Source of the DNA: Balaenoptera acutorostrata
Lineage: Eukaryota; Chordata; Mammalia; Artiodactyla; Balaenopteridae
Assembly (NCBI RefSeq): GCF_949987535.1
Contig: NC_080080.1
Span: 62,145,006 to 62,209,005 of the forward strand
Direction: 5' to 3'
Length of the DNA stretch: 64,000 nucleotides
The stretch's first letter is position 1, and the number at the start of each line of letters is the position of its first letter. Shown here in pieces: positions 23,510 through 35,155 of the stretch. A model generated the notes under the pieces. That model was not told where the DNA came from and did no database searches. It saw only the letters and a list, made by a program, of their open reading frames with translations. The position numbers and the translations under genes are program-made.

Positions 23510-23550
23510 ATTATCTATTTTAAAGTGCGCCATACTTTAAAATAGATAAT
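23510..23550. repeat. Perfect 17-bp inverted repeat (hairpin)
   Basis: The left arm ATTATCTATTTTAAAGT (23510-23526) and right arm ACTTTAAAATAGATAAT (23534-23550) are exact reverse complements around a 7-base loop GCGCCAT. The flanks do not extend the pairing. Confidence 0.95.
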
Positions 23551-23559
23551 GCCAAACAG

Positions 23560-23960
23560 GGAAAGAATCCAGGGCAAAAGAAAAGAATAGTGAGGAAAGT
23601 GTACCATAAGAGGAACAGTTGAAGAGACTGAGGGCATTTAGACTGGATGAGAGAAAACCTTAGGGGAAACATGAGAGTTGTTTTCAAATATTTAAAGTGC
23701 TGTCATGTGGGAAAAAAACCTAGATTCGTTCTGTGTTGTTTCTGAGGGAGAACTGAAACAACATCCAAGAGTGGATGTTACAGGAAGGCATATTTCAGCA
23801 CGATGTAAAGAAAGAACTTTCTTACAGTCAAAGTTGTCCAAAGGCAAAATGCGTTTTCTTAGAAAACAGTGAAGTCTCGTCATTGGAGGTGTTCAGTTTG
23901 GTTGGCATATTGGCAAGGATCTTCAAGAATCAGAGGTTGATCTTTCATTTGTCCATAATC
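23560..23960 (+). repeat. CR1/L3 LINE 3' end
   Basis: The order of blocks matches CR1/L3 3' ends: 'agactggatgagagaaaac', 'agaaagaactttcttacagt', 'gttgtccaaaggc', 'tcgtcattggaggtgttcag'. Ancient fragment with a chance 68-codon frame. Confidence 0.65.
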
Positions 23961-24012
23961 TATAAGGGCATCAACATCTAGAATATACTAGCGTTCAAAA
24001 ATTACAATTTTA

Positions 24013-24275
24013 GGGCTTCCCTGGTGGCACAGTGGTTGAGAATCTGCCTGCCAATGCAGGGGACACGGGTTCGAGCCCTGGTCTGGGAAGATCCCACATG
24101 CCACAGAGCAACTAGGCCTGTGAGCCACAATTACTGAGCCTGCGCGTCTGGAGCCTGTGCTCCGCAACAGGAGAGGCCGCGATAGTGAGAGGCCCGCGCA
24201 CCGCCATGAAGAGTGGCCCCCGCTTGCCGCAACTAGAGAAAGCCCTCGTACAGAAACGAAGACCCAACACAGCCA

Positions 24276-24306
<31 letters not shown>

Positions 24307-24323
24307 ACCCAAAGTTAAAAAAA
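24013..24323 (+). repeat. CHR-type tRNA-derived SINE (copy D)
   Basis: Full-length copy with A and B boxes, body and (AAAT)n tail. It is flanked by a perfect 16-bp duplication AAAAATTACAATTTTA at 23997-24012 and 24324-24339. A few non-A bases ('cccaaagtt') interrupt the tail. Confidence 0.93.
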
Positions 24324-24429
24324 AAAAATTACAATTTTAAATGTGGTGTTGAATTCTTCCTGGTCTATGTATTTACTTGTATGATACCATTTTACTTATT
24401 TTTATTTCACTCTTTGAAATATCTGTGAC

Positions 24430-24590
24430 AAAATGATTGTGGTAGAGCCTAAAAATGATCAGACCTAGAATTCAAAGTGCCACATTTGAACTCCAGCTAT
24501 TCTGTTTACTAGTTCCTTAATTTCACTTAACTTCACTTTTACACATATGTAACATGAAAATAACTGCTTCGTTAAGGAGGCTATGGAAAT
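24430..24590 (+). repeat. MIR SINE (plus strand)
   Basis: Diverged MIR: 'agacctagaattcaaagtgc', 'ttactagttccttaatttca', 'ttcacttttacacatatgta'. Confidence 0.5.
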
Positions 24591-24610
24591 ATTTTTCGAG
24601 GGAAGCAAGC

Positions 24611-24650
24611 CAAAAAAAAGTTATTAAGGCCAAGAAAAAGTTATTAAGGT
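24611..24650 (+). repeat. 20-bp tandem duplication
   Basis: Two adjacent 20-base units (24611-24630 and 24631-24650) differing at two positions. Each contains 'aaaagttattaagg'. Confidence 0.9.
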
Positions 24651-24780
24651 TTATACAGATTAGTGAATTCTCAAAAAGGGGTTGGTGCATACCAGATTTT
24701 CAGGATGGCATAATGAAGTTCTAGAAGATTGTAAAAGCACTCCATGTTTTTCTGATATTCCAACTGGTAAAGATAAGATG

Positions 24781-24801
24781 AAAAAAAAAAAAAAAAAAAA
24801 A
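24781..24801 (+). repeat. A21 homopolymer
   Basis: Uninterrupted adenine run, probably unstable in length. No adjoining retroelement was recognised. Confidence 0.9.
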
Positions 24802-25254
24802 GGACTGTAGCCAAATAACACTATCATCCAACTTATAAATAATTGGTTCTTTTAATATTCCCAGTATCTGTTATACTTATTTTTGAACTCCAGATATCTA
24901 GCCTGAGAATGTTTTAGTTTTATGACAATTTATGAGCTGTGAAGTACCAAAGCGAGAGCAATAGCACGGTTACACTTTCAGATTCAGAGCCACAAGGGAC
25001 TTTTAAATACATAGAAGATGGTAGAACACCAGCAGCCAGCCTTTACCACCCTGGATTCTTTATAAAATAATATGCAACTTTCTATGCCAATCTTTTATAC
25101 TTTTTTACTTTGTCTCTGTTAGAGTCTTTTTTACTGGTCTTGAGAAAATAGAGAAAAAAAAATTAGATTCACTGTACCAGTAATCCAAAATAACTAAGAA
25201 AGAGGATATTTTGCATAATTTTGTTTTAGAGGTTTAATATTGATTATTTGGCTG

Positions 25255-25460
25255 GACAGAGCTTTGGGGTGAAGAGCCCTTGACTTGGAATTAGAAAGCT
25301 TGAATCTGAGTACTTTTCTGCTAAGCATGTTTGGATGTGTCCTTTAGTGTTCTTGAGTAGCAGTTCTCTTCTAACCTGTGGTAATAATTCCAGTCTCACC
25401 TCCCTCATGGTTTTGCTGTGAGGATCAAAGTAGAAGATGTTACACTTAGTGGAGGGAGCT
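25255..25460 (+). repeat. MIR SINE (plus strand)
   Basis: Forward MIR-like order: 'aagagcccttgacttggaat', 'gcttgaatctgagtact', 'gttttgctgtgaggatcaaa'. Confidence 0.6.
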
Positions 25461-25519
25461 ACAGGTAGATGTGTACACATATGTAATTCTTTTTATTCCT
25501 CATAGATATTCTTCAAGGA

Positions 25520-25665
25520 AGTTATTAATTTTCACGTTTCCACCCAGAAATGAATACCAAGGCTCAGAAATCTAAATAACCTACCAAAGGTCACAAGCAA
25601 TAACATAGCCAACGTTGAACGCTACTTTACTAACTTCAAGTGCCAAGACTTTTCCACAGCTCCAA
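25520..25665 (-). repeat. MIR SINE (minus strand)
   Basis: Reverse MIR-like text: 'accaaggctcagaaatctaa', 'ataacctaccaaaggtcaca', 'aagcaataacatagcc'. Confidence 0.5.
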
Positions 25666-28014
25666 AATGAAGCAATGTGTGCCAGAGGTTGCAAATAGCA
25701 AAGCATTTATTTATTCCAGGAAAAGGAAATTGTTGCCCTAGAAAGGAGACTTATTCATAGTATACTACTTGGCTCTGAAGCGAATAAAATTGGTATAATT
25801 ATATTAATGAAAACCCTTGCTATTTATTTAACTAAAAATAGGTATATTGGGAGGACAGGATTTTAGAGGATAATGATTAAAATGAACAAACCAAGATGCA
25901 ATAGTAGTAGCATATTATTTAAAAATTCATAGCTAATTCCTAAAAGAAGCAGCTAAAACAAAGAAAATGGAAGTAAACAGTTATAGTAGGAGTGGAGAGC
26001 ACAGGAATGGGGTACTACTGCTTTCTATTATAAGCCTTTTATTGCTACATGATTTTTAAACTCTGCTCATGTGTTACATTGATAAACATGCAAGGTGAAA
26101 AATAGAGAAAACTTTGAAATGTTTAATGAGGCCACTTTGCAAGTATGCTGCATTTTATGTTGGGAGCCTTGTGGAATTGACCTGGCTCTTTATGTTTTCA
26201 TATTATGACAATTTGGAATATTTGGTGTCCATTAAGATTTTTTTTTAAAGTGAAGGATTATTTTGTGCCTGTGAAGAGTATGATTATGTTTGCTGAGGTT
26301 AAAAAGCTGAATTCTTAGTCTGTGGCCAGTATTTGTTTTAACTATCGTGTGTCGTTAAAAAAGCGTGTTGTTTTTGCTGCTGCAGAATTTGGGTTAAGGT
26401 GAAAAGTCAGAACAGAATGAATGTGGAAATCTATAGTAAGGCTGCAAGAAATCTTGGTTATGATATATCCAGAAATACTCCCATAATCACACTTCCTTCA
26501 GTTAGGGTGCCCAAGTTCACTGGATATTCCTGGAGTTTAGGTACAACTAATGATGAAATGATGAGTGAATTCCTTGAGGGCTGAAGTTATATGACCAGGA
26601 AAAGACAAGCCCTTTCCTGAATCACAATATGAATGTGACAGGTGAAGTATCGGGTCTTATGTCCGACCATACTTAAAAAACATAGGGGAAATAGATATCT
26701 TTAGCTAAAGGCATCTCTCTATTTTTAGTTGACAGATTGATAAAATGAAAATATGTGACAATGAAGTTTATATTTCCTAACTTTTACAGAGGTTTTCCTC
26801 CACGTACATGTGTACCTATATATAAGCATGCCCAGGCATATGTATGATACACTTATATTTAAAATATGAATATGTAAAAAATTATGACTGATTTTTTAAC
26901 CTAACATACCAAAAGTTATGTATCTAACTACATGTTGCCCTTTGGAGAATAGTTCTCTTGGAAAGCTTTATACTTATCTTAATATTCTCCCTAAATTTAG
27001 AAGTCTATCTTTGTTTTAAATTTTCTCCTTTGATAATACCTTTTACCAAGCACCATTAAAGATAGATTTTGGAGAATCAATGATTTCTAGAAACAGCCAA
27101 AAGAATGTGGAGTGAAATCCTAGGAAGGTGAGTGAGTAACCTGAGTCACAGGGTTATGAGTTTGATGATCAAAGGTAAGATTACATTTCTTGTTGTTCAA
27201 GCTAAAAATCCCCAAAGGAAATCCAGAAGCTTTTAAAAATGTCATCATTGGGGTATGCCTCGAGTCTTGAAAGCTGATCTTCTTCAGTTGAAAATTGTAA
27301 TTTTGCTAAACACAACATTAAAAGGTCATTTTCTAGTCACACCCTATGCATGAATTCAGAAATATTGGCAAGAAAATGAATGTTATCAATATGAAAGTGA
27401 ATTAGAGAGAAAAATAGATGGAGTTAATCAGCCAGGAGGCAGGCAGAAAGGGAAAATTTGGCCGATAGCATGCAATGAGCCCCTCTGGACCATTTCACCA
27501 GAGGACTTTCTAAGAAATCAAGACAGCACAGAGTCAAGAGAGGGAGAAAGAGCCTGCTTGATGACGTTCTCTGCCTTCTTTGATCCAGCTATTCCTGAAC
27601 AAAGATATCCCTGAACTTTACGATTCAATGAGCCCATTAATGCCCTTTATTGTTATGACGCTGGTGCTGATGATGATTGGTGGTGGTAGAGGAGGAGGAG
27701 AAGGAGAGAGAAAGCGAAGGAGGATTAGGGATAAATAGGAATGAATGAAAAAGCAGACTCTACCCAGGGGAAATTATCGCTACCTTTGAGAAGGATGAGA
27801 GAGTTGGGAAAGCCAACAAGTTTGAGGAATTGGAGAAATGATGAATCCAATATTTACAAAAGCTTCATTTTGAGAGGAAAAAAATTTTTTTCAAGGAGCT
27901 CATGTTGGTTACTTATGCTTTTGCTTCTGGTGTCACCTCAATTCAAGAAGTTACAAGCTGAATAGTCTCTGCCTTAAAGGAGCTTGCTGTCTAACATCAA
28001 ATATATATTTTATA
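25666..28014. other. No gene recognised; repeat-poor
   Basis: AT-rich unique sequence. A 61-codon open frame at 26399-26584 follows a pyrimidine-rich 'tttttgctgctgcag' that looks like a splice acceptor, but its product is not recognised and one such match is expected by chance. Purine-rich low complexity lies at 27660-27735. Confidence 0.4.
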
Positions 28015-28175
28015 ATTCCACACTCCTTTTAAAATAAGTACTCTTATTAGCTTCATTTTCTTGATGGGAAATCTGGGATTAGTGAATTTAAACTTGTTCA
28101 AACAGTAAGTTCCAGAGGTAGGATTTGACCCTGTTTTTCTTGATTTCAGAGTTTGTCCTGAACACCTGTTATAAG
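28015..28175 (-). repeat. MIR SINE (minus strand)
   Basis: Reverse MIR-like text: 'aagtactcttattagcttca', 'ttcttgatgggaaatctggg', 'gttccagaggtaggatttga'. Confidence 0.6.
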
Positions 28176-29650
28176 TATAGTTTCCAGATTTCTTGGTTTT
28201 TTTTTCAATGTAAACTTAATTATATATTTCCGATATTTATTGTAATGGAAAAATATATGAGAAGAGAAACCTAAGGCAGTTTTTAAGACTATAGATTTCA
28301 ACTTAATAAACTTGTTAAAACTAATAATGAGTTATACACTTGTCCATATTGTCTTGAAATAAAATAAACTTAATGTTTCATATTTATTTATAAAACCGGA
28401 ACTCATAGTATTTATAATTGTTATCAGCAAAATATTTCTGTAAATAAGAAGACATTCAGTCAATACTAGCTATAACATGAATAGCTAGAAATTATATCAG
28501 AAAAGTCTGTGTACTTTCAAGACACTCTATATACTATGTATTGTTCCTGACCTGTGTACCAAAAAAATCTTAATGTTATTGCTTTTGCTTATCACTTTTA
28601 CTCATAGCATCTCTTTGAACTAAGCTAATAGTACTATCTGCATGGTGCTTTCTACTTATTAAACACTTGAATTATTAAAGTCTTTCTTTATCTTTCTTAG
28701 TACTACTGGTGGCAATGTCAGCACTAATCTTTCTTTATCCCAGTTTATATTTACTACTCTTTTTGCTTTCCTAAAACAAAAACAATTTTGCAGAGAATGA
28801 GTTAGGGGGAAGGCATAAAATGTCAAGAGGTAGGTTAAGGGTTCTATAGCCCCTCGTACGGGCAGATCTTAGTTTCATGTATAACCTGGATGGATGATCT
28901 CAGAATTATGGAACCGTATAGCTGGAAGAAAACTGACAGATCATCCCTTCAATATTAGACTAACATAAGAAGCCCTTCCTCAGCAATCCGGAAATCAGTC
29001 AACAAAAACAATTGGAACTGGAGACTCTTTTCTTTTAAATGACAGCCGTCACTTTTGAAGATTAATATTTATTTGAACATATTTCTTATGTGATTGGCAA
29101 TCAGTTTCATTGATGCTTAACTTTTTAAAATAGTAAGCTAAACTGAAAAAAAAAGTAAATGCAATAGTTATCTCCTTTTGATTTTTTTTCTTCTAGGGAA
29201 GATATTTTTAAAGAGATATTAATTATAGCGTGAGAAAACTCTTCACAATTGTTAAAAGCAACTATTGGTAATTTATCCCCTGCTCATCACCTTCATCATA
29301 ATTATCTCAAAATTATAAAATTTATATTTCTAAGACCAATGGCATGCTATTTCAGAACTATACCCAAAAGATGAATTTTAAAAAATACTAGGGGTGTACC
29401 CAATCTGATCTTTCATGGTAATGCTGTCAGAATTTCAAAGCTTTCTTCCATGCTTAATGAACCCCCTAACATGGTGTTTACAAGTTTTTCACATTTTTAA
29501 AAAGGCTTCACAGATATTATGAAATTGACATGATCTATTAAGAATTAATATAGCAATTTTACATACTCTTGAAATTTCAAGCATAGTCTAATTATTAAGC
29601 AAGTAAAAATCCCCTGAAGATGATGCAAAACTATTCCTAAACCTGAAAAG
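28176..29650. other. No gene recognised
   Basis: AT-rich unique sequence with short frames only. Confidence 0.4.
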
Positions 29651-29660
29651 GGAGATTCTT

Positions 29661-29934
29661 TTTTTTTTTTAATCAATTCTTATTGGAGTATAGTTGCTTT
29701 ACAATGCTGTGTTAGTTTCTTGCTATTACAGCAAAGTGAATCAGTCATACCTGTATATATATCCACTCTTTTTCAGATTTCCTTCCCATTTAGGTCACCA
29801 CAGAGCATTGAGTTCCCTGTGCTATACAGTAGGTTCTGATTAGTTATCTATTTTACACATAGTCGTGTATATATGTCAGTCCCAATCTCCCAGTTCATCC
29901 CACCCCCTACTTTCCCCTTTGGTAACCATAAGTT
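29661..29934 (-). repeat. 5'-truncated L1 (3' UTR, minus strand)
   Basis: Reverse complement of a cetartiodactyl L1 3' UTR: a T-run, then 'ttggagtatagttgctttac', 'agcaaagtgaatcagtcata', 'ttccctgtgctatacagtag', 'ttcatcccaccccctac'. A 10-bp duplication GGAGATTCTT lies at 29651-29660 and 29935-29944. Confidence 0.9.
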
Positions 29935-31122
29935 GGAGATTCTTAAGTCTTATTTCAATATGCTAGTTTTCGTTTCCATAAGCCTGAAGAACAGCATTGC
30001 CATTGTCCTGTAATCTGCGAATGTTTCTGTTGGCCTGGACAATGGGATGCAGAATGGATTAGCTGCTCTGTGGACTTGCCAGGGTTGGTTTCAAAGTCAA
30101 TGTGGATCACTTGAACCAACAGGGAAAACAATAAAAAATTATAGATATCATTTTTGTTGTTCTACACTTTGTGTGTGTGTTTAAATAAGCAGTAGTGGCT
30201 TCAAGCTGCAAAGGGAAAAGTTAGGAATGATAAAGCTAATTGGATCAAAGTGACAACCGATCTGGATGATATCGCCTCCTATGAGCGTTTCTTGCCCTGA
30301 ATCATCTGGCTTGTCTGTCTGATGACTAATCACTCCCTCTTTCTACACGGTTTGCTCCTAGACCCAGACAGACTCACCATACAGTTGGCTGTAGTTTTGC
30401 CTCAGAAATACTGCTTCAGCCATACTAGTATAGTGAGCCCTAAGAGGTTCTGTGGGACACCGAATTTTCAGTTCCAAAACTGGGATCATTCTGGAAAAAC
30501 TGGGAGGCTTGTCATCCTAGATAGGTACACCATCAGAAGCCAAGCATATTAGCTGCCTTTTATTGTACTTGTGTCAGATGCGCTGTTCTGAATTATATAA
30601 TTTCAACTGCAGTCAATGCTTTACTTTACTGAAAAATATGTTACCTTACACCAAGAATGAATGAGTACATTCTCTATCTAAAAGGAAACAGAGAAAGGGA
30701 GACACTGAGGAAGAATCCGTGTTTCATCTAGTAATCTTTTTCCCTTGGAAAACTGGTGGATGATGAGACAGAGGTCATTATTCTGTTTTCCTGATGCAGT
30801 ACTGGATTAAACAAATAATGCTCAGGTTAGGTTGTGAACCCACTAAAATCGTAGAGCAGAACCGACACATTTAACCGCATCGTGAAGTGCATGTCCAGTC
30901 TCAATTTCCCAGTCCTAGCTCAATATTCTAGTTTCTGCTTTGAATAGTTAGCCTGTGAGTAAACAAAAGGATACAGCTGCTATATGTGAGAAAAATAAAA
31001 TTTAAAAAAAACCTTAAAAAAAAAAACCCAAAACACCTTATAAGGGGTTTTTTGTTTTCTTCTTTTTCTTATTTTCTTCCCTCCTTTAAATAGGTAGTTC
31101 ATTTTGTTTTAATGGTCCCGTC

Positions 31123-31524
31123 TTGGATCCAGCAAGCAAACCTTTCTTACTGAAGGGGTCTCTACTTAACTGGTGTCTCTGTCATCAGCCTGACCTTGTA
31201 GCTTTCTCTAGTGCCATTATACCCTGGGTGCTGGCTTATTTTCATACAGCAGCCCCTCTGCTTGATCCCACTTCATCTACTTCACGGACACAGACATTTG
31301 TTGGGCTTATTAGCTCAGCAGGAGCCTTATCATATTTTGTATCTGAGGCTGTTGGAGATGTCAGGAGATGGAAATGCTGTGTAGCTTTTTATCCTCCTTT
31401 CTTTTACTTTCTCCTAGAGCCCAGCACTGCATTTGGATTCAGCATTCTCTTACTACTAGCTGCTGAGATCACTTTAAATATGTCTAGCTTTGCCATCTGT
31501 ACCAATAACACGGCAAAGGCTTAG
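31123..31524 (+). other. 133-codon open frame, not recognised
   Basis: This is the longest open frame not explained by a SINE. It starts MDPASKPFLLKGSLLNW, has hydrophobic stretches around residues 40-60 and 88-115, and ends NNTAKA. I do not recognise the product, and I see no Kozak context worth noting, no partner exon and no splice signals. The amino acid composition is unlike a typical globular domain. A chance frame in somewhat GC-richer non-coding DNA is the likeliest reading. An exon or small orphan protein cannot be excluded. Confidence 0.15.
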
Positions 31525-31914
31525 CCATGATTAGGCTGTCAAGATATATTAAGTTAAAAAGTATCAAAGTTTCTTGCTGCAACCCCAGACCTTTTAAGAG
31601 TCTACCTTCTTTGGAATCCCTTCCCCCCTCCTCTCTAACGTTATAGTCACCATGCTTTGCTTGACCTTGACCAACATCTGCACCCAGGGAACACTAATGA
31701 ATTTGGGCCAATTCATCTCCAAACTCCAAATTTAATCAAGCTGACATGCCGGGGAAAGCAGACTATAATTAACTTCTAGCATTTTAGGTAATCTGTAAAT
31801 TTTCATAAATTTTATCTGATGGGCCATGCTTAATATTTCAGTTTTCTTTAAAAAGACACAATGTTAAACGAATACATGTATATTTAGTAGCTAATTTTCT
31901 ATATTAAAGATTAG

Positions 31915-31936
31915 GTGTGTGTGTGTGTGTGTGTGT
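31915..31936 (+). repeat. (GT)11 microsatellite
   Basis: Uninterrupted GT dinucleotide tract. Likely polymorphic in length. Confidence 0.9.
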
Positions 31937-33254
31937 CTTTAATTTTGGAAGCACAGTGAAATTAAATATAACAGTTTTACTATGTGATAAAACCCCACAC
32001 AAACTGCAAAGCTGTTGCAAATTTATTTCCTTGTTTTGTTTGCTTGTTTTGTGACCATTGTAATCATTTTAATAAATTTACACATCAATGGCTGTGCATG
32101 ATGATAAATAAGTTCTAAAAGCCTGTGCTTAACCATTTTTATTTGGCCATCACTCTATTAGAGAATGGGTAGTACCCTTCCGGTAAGACGATACTTCTTT
32201 TTTTGTTACCTAAACAGGAAAATCTCTAATTTGACAGAAACTCCCACGTTCCCAGATGAATTGAACAGCTTCCATGTACTCATTTATAAATGTCATTAAT
32301 TATTATCAGCTCAAATCATAATCCAATTTGTCCTTAATAAACTTGTAAATGATGTCTTTGCAAGTTTGTTAGAGAAGGTAAGTCTGCATGTGTCACTAAA
32401 CTAGAATGATGCAATCTTTGAAAAGGTTGTCATTATTTCACTTCTAATATTTCTATACTGGTGTTGTGTTTGAAATCGAGAACAGTAGCATTATAAAACA
32501 AAATCTTTCATTTCCAGAGTACTCTGCATTGCAAAAAACGGTATAATAACATTATTTTAGTGTTATTTAATATTACATTTCCTATATGCAAATCCAAACT
32601 TTGTGTGCTTTATTCTGAATGAGAGATGGTAAGTATTTAAGTGTTTAAACATATCTGGTGCTATGATCAACAAAAAGAAAAATGTGGGCAAAATTTCCAA
32701 GCACTGCTTGGAAAAAATAAAGGAAATTAAAACTGAATTCAAGGAAAACGTTTATAAATATCCCATTCTTCAGTGAAGAAATTTCCAATGTGTACTTTGA
32801 AAACTCTATTGATCACATTTTTTTTTTTTTGATCACATATTTTTTAAACATAAACATAAAGGCCAATCTCACATGTTTATACCGGCGAGTAGAGTTAAAA
32901 TTTTAATTCAATATTTGTATACTATTTATTATAATATCGATTGAATGCATTCTGTCCTTAGTGACGTGCTTTTTACATGATGGAATATTCTTTTAGAACT
33001 TACTTGAGAACCGTAACATGTACAACTATTAACCTTCTATGACAAAATTTTGGTCATTTGAAAATACTTGGAAGAAACAGAAGTTTAAATGATACTAATT
33101 AAATAATGTATTCCAATAAAAATGTTTGTTTTTTTTTTTAAGATACTTTTTGGAGATAAAACTAATTATGACTAAAAAAACTTCTGGGATATTTCTTTAT
33201 GTTTTTAGCATCTGTTAAGTTCCTCTCAATTTTATTTTCAAAGGTCAACATTTG

Positions 33255-33552
33255 GGGCTTCCCTGGTGGCGCAGTGGTTGAGAGTCTGCCTGCCAATGTA
33301 GGGAACACGGGTTCAAGCCCTGGTCCGGGAAGATCCCACATGCCGCGGAGCAACTAAGCCCCTGCGCCACAACTACTGAGCCTGCGCGTCTGGAGCCTGT
33401 GCTCCGCAATAAGAGAGGCCGTGATAGTGAGAGGCGTGCGCACCGCGATGAGGAGGGGCCCCCGCTTGCCGCAACTAGAGAAAGCCCTAGCGCAGAAACG
33501 AAGACCCAACACAGCCATAAATAAATAAATTAATTAATTAATTTTAAAAAAA
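33255..33552 (+). repeat. CHR-type tRNA-derived SINE (copy E)
   Basis: Full-length copy with the same body as copies C and D, an (AAAT)n(TTAA)n tail and an 11-bp duplication GTCAACATTTG at 33244-33254 and 33553-33563. It is the only young insertion in the repeat-poor 30-42 kb block. Its B box reads GGTTCAAGCCC rather than GGTTCGAGCCC, a likely CpG decay. Confidence 0.93.
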
Positions 33553-33563
33553 GTCAACATTTG

Positions 33564-34626
33564 TTTTCTTTCAATAAAAATATTATTTTTCTTTAGTTTT
33601 GAAAACAGGTCTGCCAAAAATAGAATTTCCCACCAACAATTCATCCTCAAATCGTTAATAAGTTCCTTTAATCAAGATCAAATTTATCTTGTTGAAATGG
33701 ATATCAAATAACAACTAAAAAACTATCATGTACTTCACTTTATTCCTTTTAACTAGTTAGGCTGGTAATATCGAAATAAAAAAAAAATCCTTCATTTAAT
33801 GTTCTTCCTCATATAAAGAATTTTGGGTTAATGCATTTACTAATTGTATGTGAGAAATTGAAAAATGAGACAACAAATTTTGGCAAATCTTCCTTCACAT
33901 TGAATCATAAATTTGTGTTGTATTAGCAATGGAGGTAATCATTTTCTTATTCCTACTCCTATCACTTTGTCCATAAAATCACATCGTTCTATTAAAGGTA
34001 CACAAGAATACAAATGGTAGGAATGATATAAAGAAGGCAAAGCTGAGAGGCGGAGGGTTTCTTTGTTCATTTGTTTTCATTTTGTTCCTTAATGTTACAT
34101 GTTTTGGTTTCAAAGCCCCGGTTTGGGATAAAAATATAAAAATTGTGTGTAAGAGGAAAATTCGGTGTTATATGGCATCCAGTATTAAATTAGAGAATCT
34201 GACTGAATTAAAAAAAAACATTTTAAATTTATAAGGTCTGCAAGTGCTGTACTAATGTCATCATTCCATTAATTGGTGGATAACCCTAAAATGCCTAAGG
34301 AATTAATAAGATGTTCCAGGTCTAATGTAAACAGTAGACTTGTGCGTTTCAGAGATTTTCATATGTAGAAAAATGTCTTACTTGGGTTTGTATTTGTTTA
34401 ATATTCACTGAGGAGCCATGTACAACTGGCTTAGAAACACTGATAGGGAATCTCTGATACTGTTCCTGTTAATATAGACAGAATTTTCTTTTTCGTCTGT
34501 GAGTGCCATTTACCTGGGATGGTCCAAATGATCTGAGTGGGGATTATTAAGGCTGAAAGTGATATGAGCAAAAATCTTTGTTATTTTCGTGTTGATGGTA
34601 ATGCCAACAGATATTCGCGTAGTACA
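33564..34626. other. No gene recognised; repeat-poor
   Basis: AT-rich unique sequence. No repeat family or coding signal that I could name. Confidence 0.4.
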
Positions 34627-34695
34627 TTACAGTTGATAACACTTTTTGTCACATGCTTTTTCTCATTTGACCCTCACTAAAATTTTGTAAAATGT
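34627..34695 (-). repeat. MIR SINE (minus strand), left part
   Basis: Text 'ttgtcacatgctttttctca', 'tttgaccctcactaaaattt' matches the 5' side of a reversed MIR. The rest of the same MIR appears to resume at 35041. Confidence 0.5.
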
Positions 34696-34696
34696 T

Positions 34697-34714
34697 AAAA
34701 AAAAAAAAAAAAAA
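34697..34714 (+). repeat. A18 homopolymer
   Basis: Adenine run at the point where the minus-strand MIR is interrupted. Confidence 0.9.
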
Positions 34715-34729
34715 GTTCTTTGAGATGCC

Positions 34730-34920
34730 CTACAAAATCCTGAGCAGGAAATTCAACATCAGATGGACCTGGGTTCAGGTCTTGCCTCTCCCACGAGTTT
34801 ATTGAACTACTTTAAGGTTTGGTATCATCCTTCATACTCAGGATAAATGATCCCAGGATTAAATGTGATAAATAGGATAAAGCATTTACATAGTGCCTGG
34901 CACACACACTAGCTGCTGTC
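34730..34920 (+). repeat. MIR SINE (plus strand)
   Basis: Forward MIR: 'catcagatggacctgggttc', 'aggtcttgcctctcccacga', 'tactcaggataaatgatccc', 'atttacatagtgcctggcac'. It lies inside the interruption of a reversed MIR. Confidence 0.75.
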
Positions 34921-34924
34921 ATTG

Positions 34925-35035
34925 CTTGAAGACGAGGACCCTGCATTTTTAACTTTATCCCCTCAGCTCACTATTTAGTACCTAGTGGTTTGCATAGGAG
35001 TCCAGCTGATGTTTGTTGAGCAAATAAATAAAAAG
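34925..35035 (+). repeat. L2 LINE 3' tail
   Basis: Typical L2 ending: 'gacgaggaccctgcattttt', 'cctcagctcactatttagta', 'ttgttgagcaaataaataaa'. Confidence 0.55.
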
Positions 35036-35040
35036 AAAAA

Positions 35041-35155
35041 GTTAGAACTGAGAGTAGTAGAGTCGAATGATTTGTTTAAGGTGATGCACCTGGGAAGCAG
35101 TAGAGCTGAGTATCAAGTCCAAATTTCTTGACTCTACAGTCCAAGGTTTTCCCTG
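35041..35155 (-). repeat. MIR SINE (minus strand), right part
   Basis: Continues the reversed MIR of 34627-34695: 'gatttgtttaaggtgatgca', 'cctgggaagcagtagagctg', 'agtatcaagtccaaatttct', 'gactctacagtccaaggt'. Confidence 0.65.

Larger units (their letters stand above)
29945..33243. other. Repeat-poor sequence, candidate conserved non-coding DNA
   Basis: Over 3 kb with no interspersed repeat that I recognise. It contains a 133-codon open frame (31123-31524) whose product I do not recognise and a (GT)11 tract. Texture (varied, non-repetitive, blocks such as 'ttggatcaaagtgacaa' near 30241) resembles conserved non-coding DNA, but conservation cannot be judged from one sequence. Confidence 0.4.

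Noticed and set aside
26399..26584. 61-codon frame after a splice-acceptor-like pyrimidine tract
   Set aside because: No matching donor, no recognised product. One acceptor-like match in 64 kb is expected by chance.
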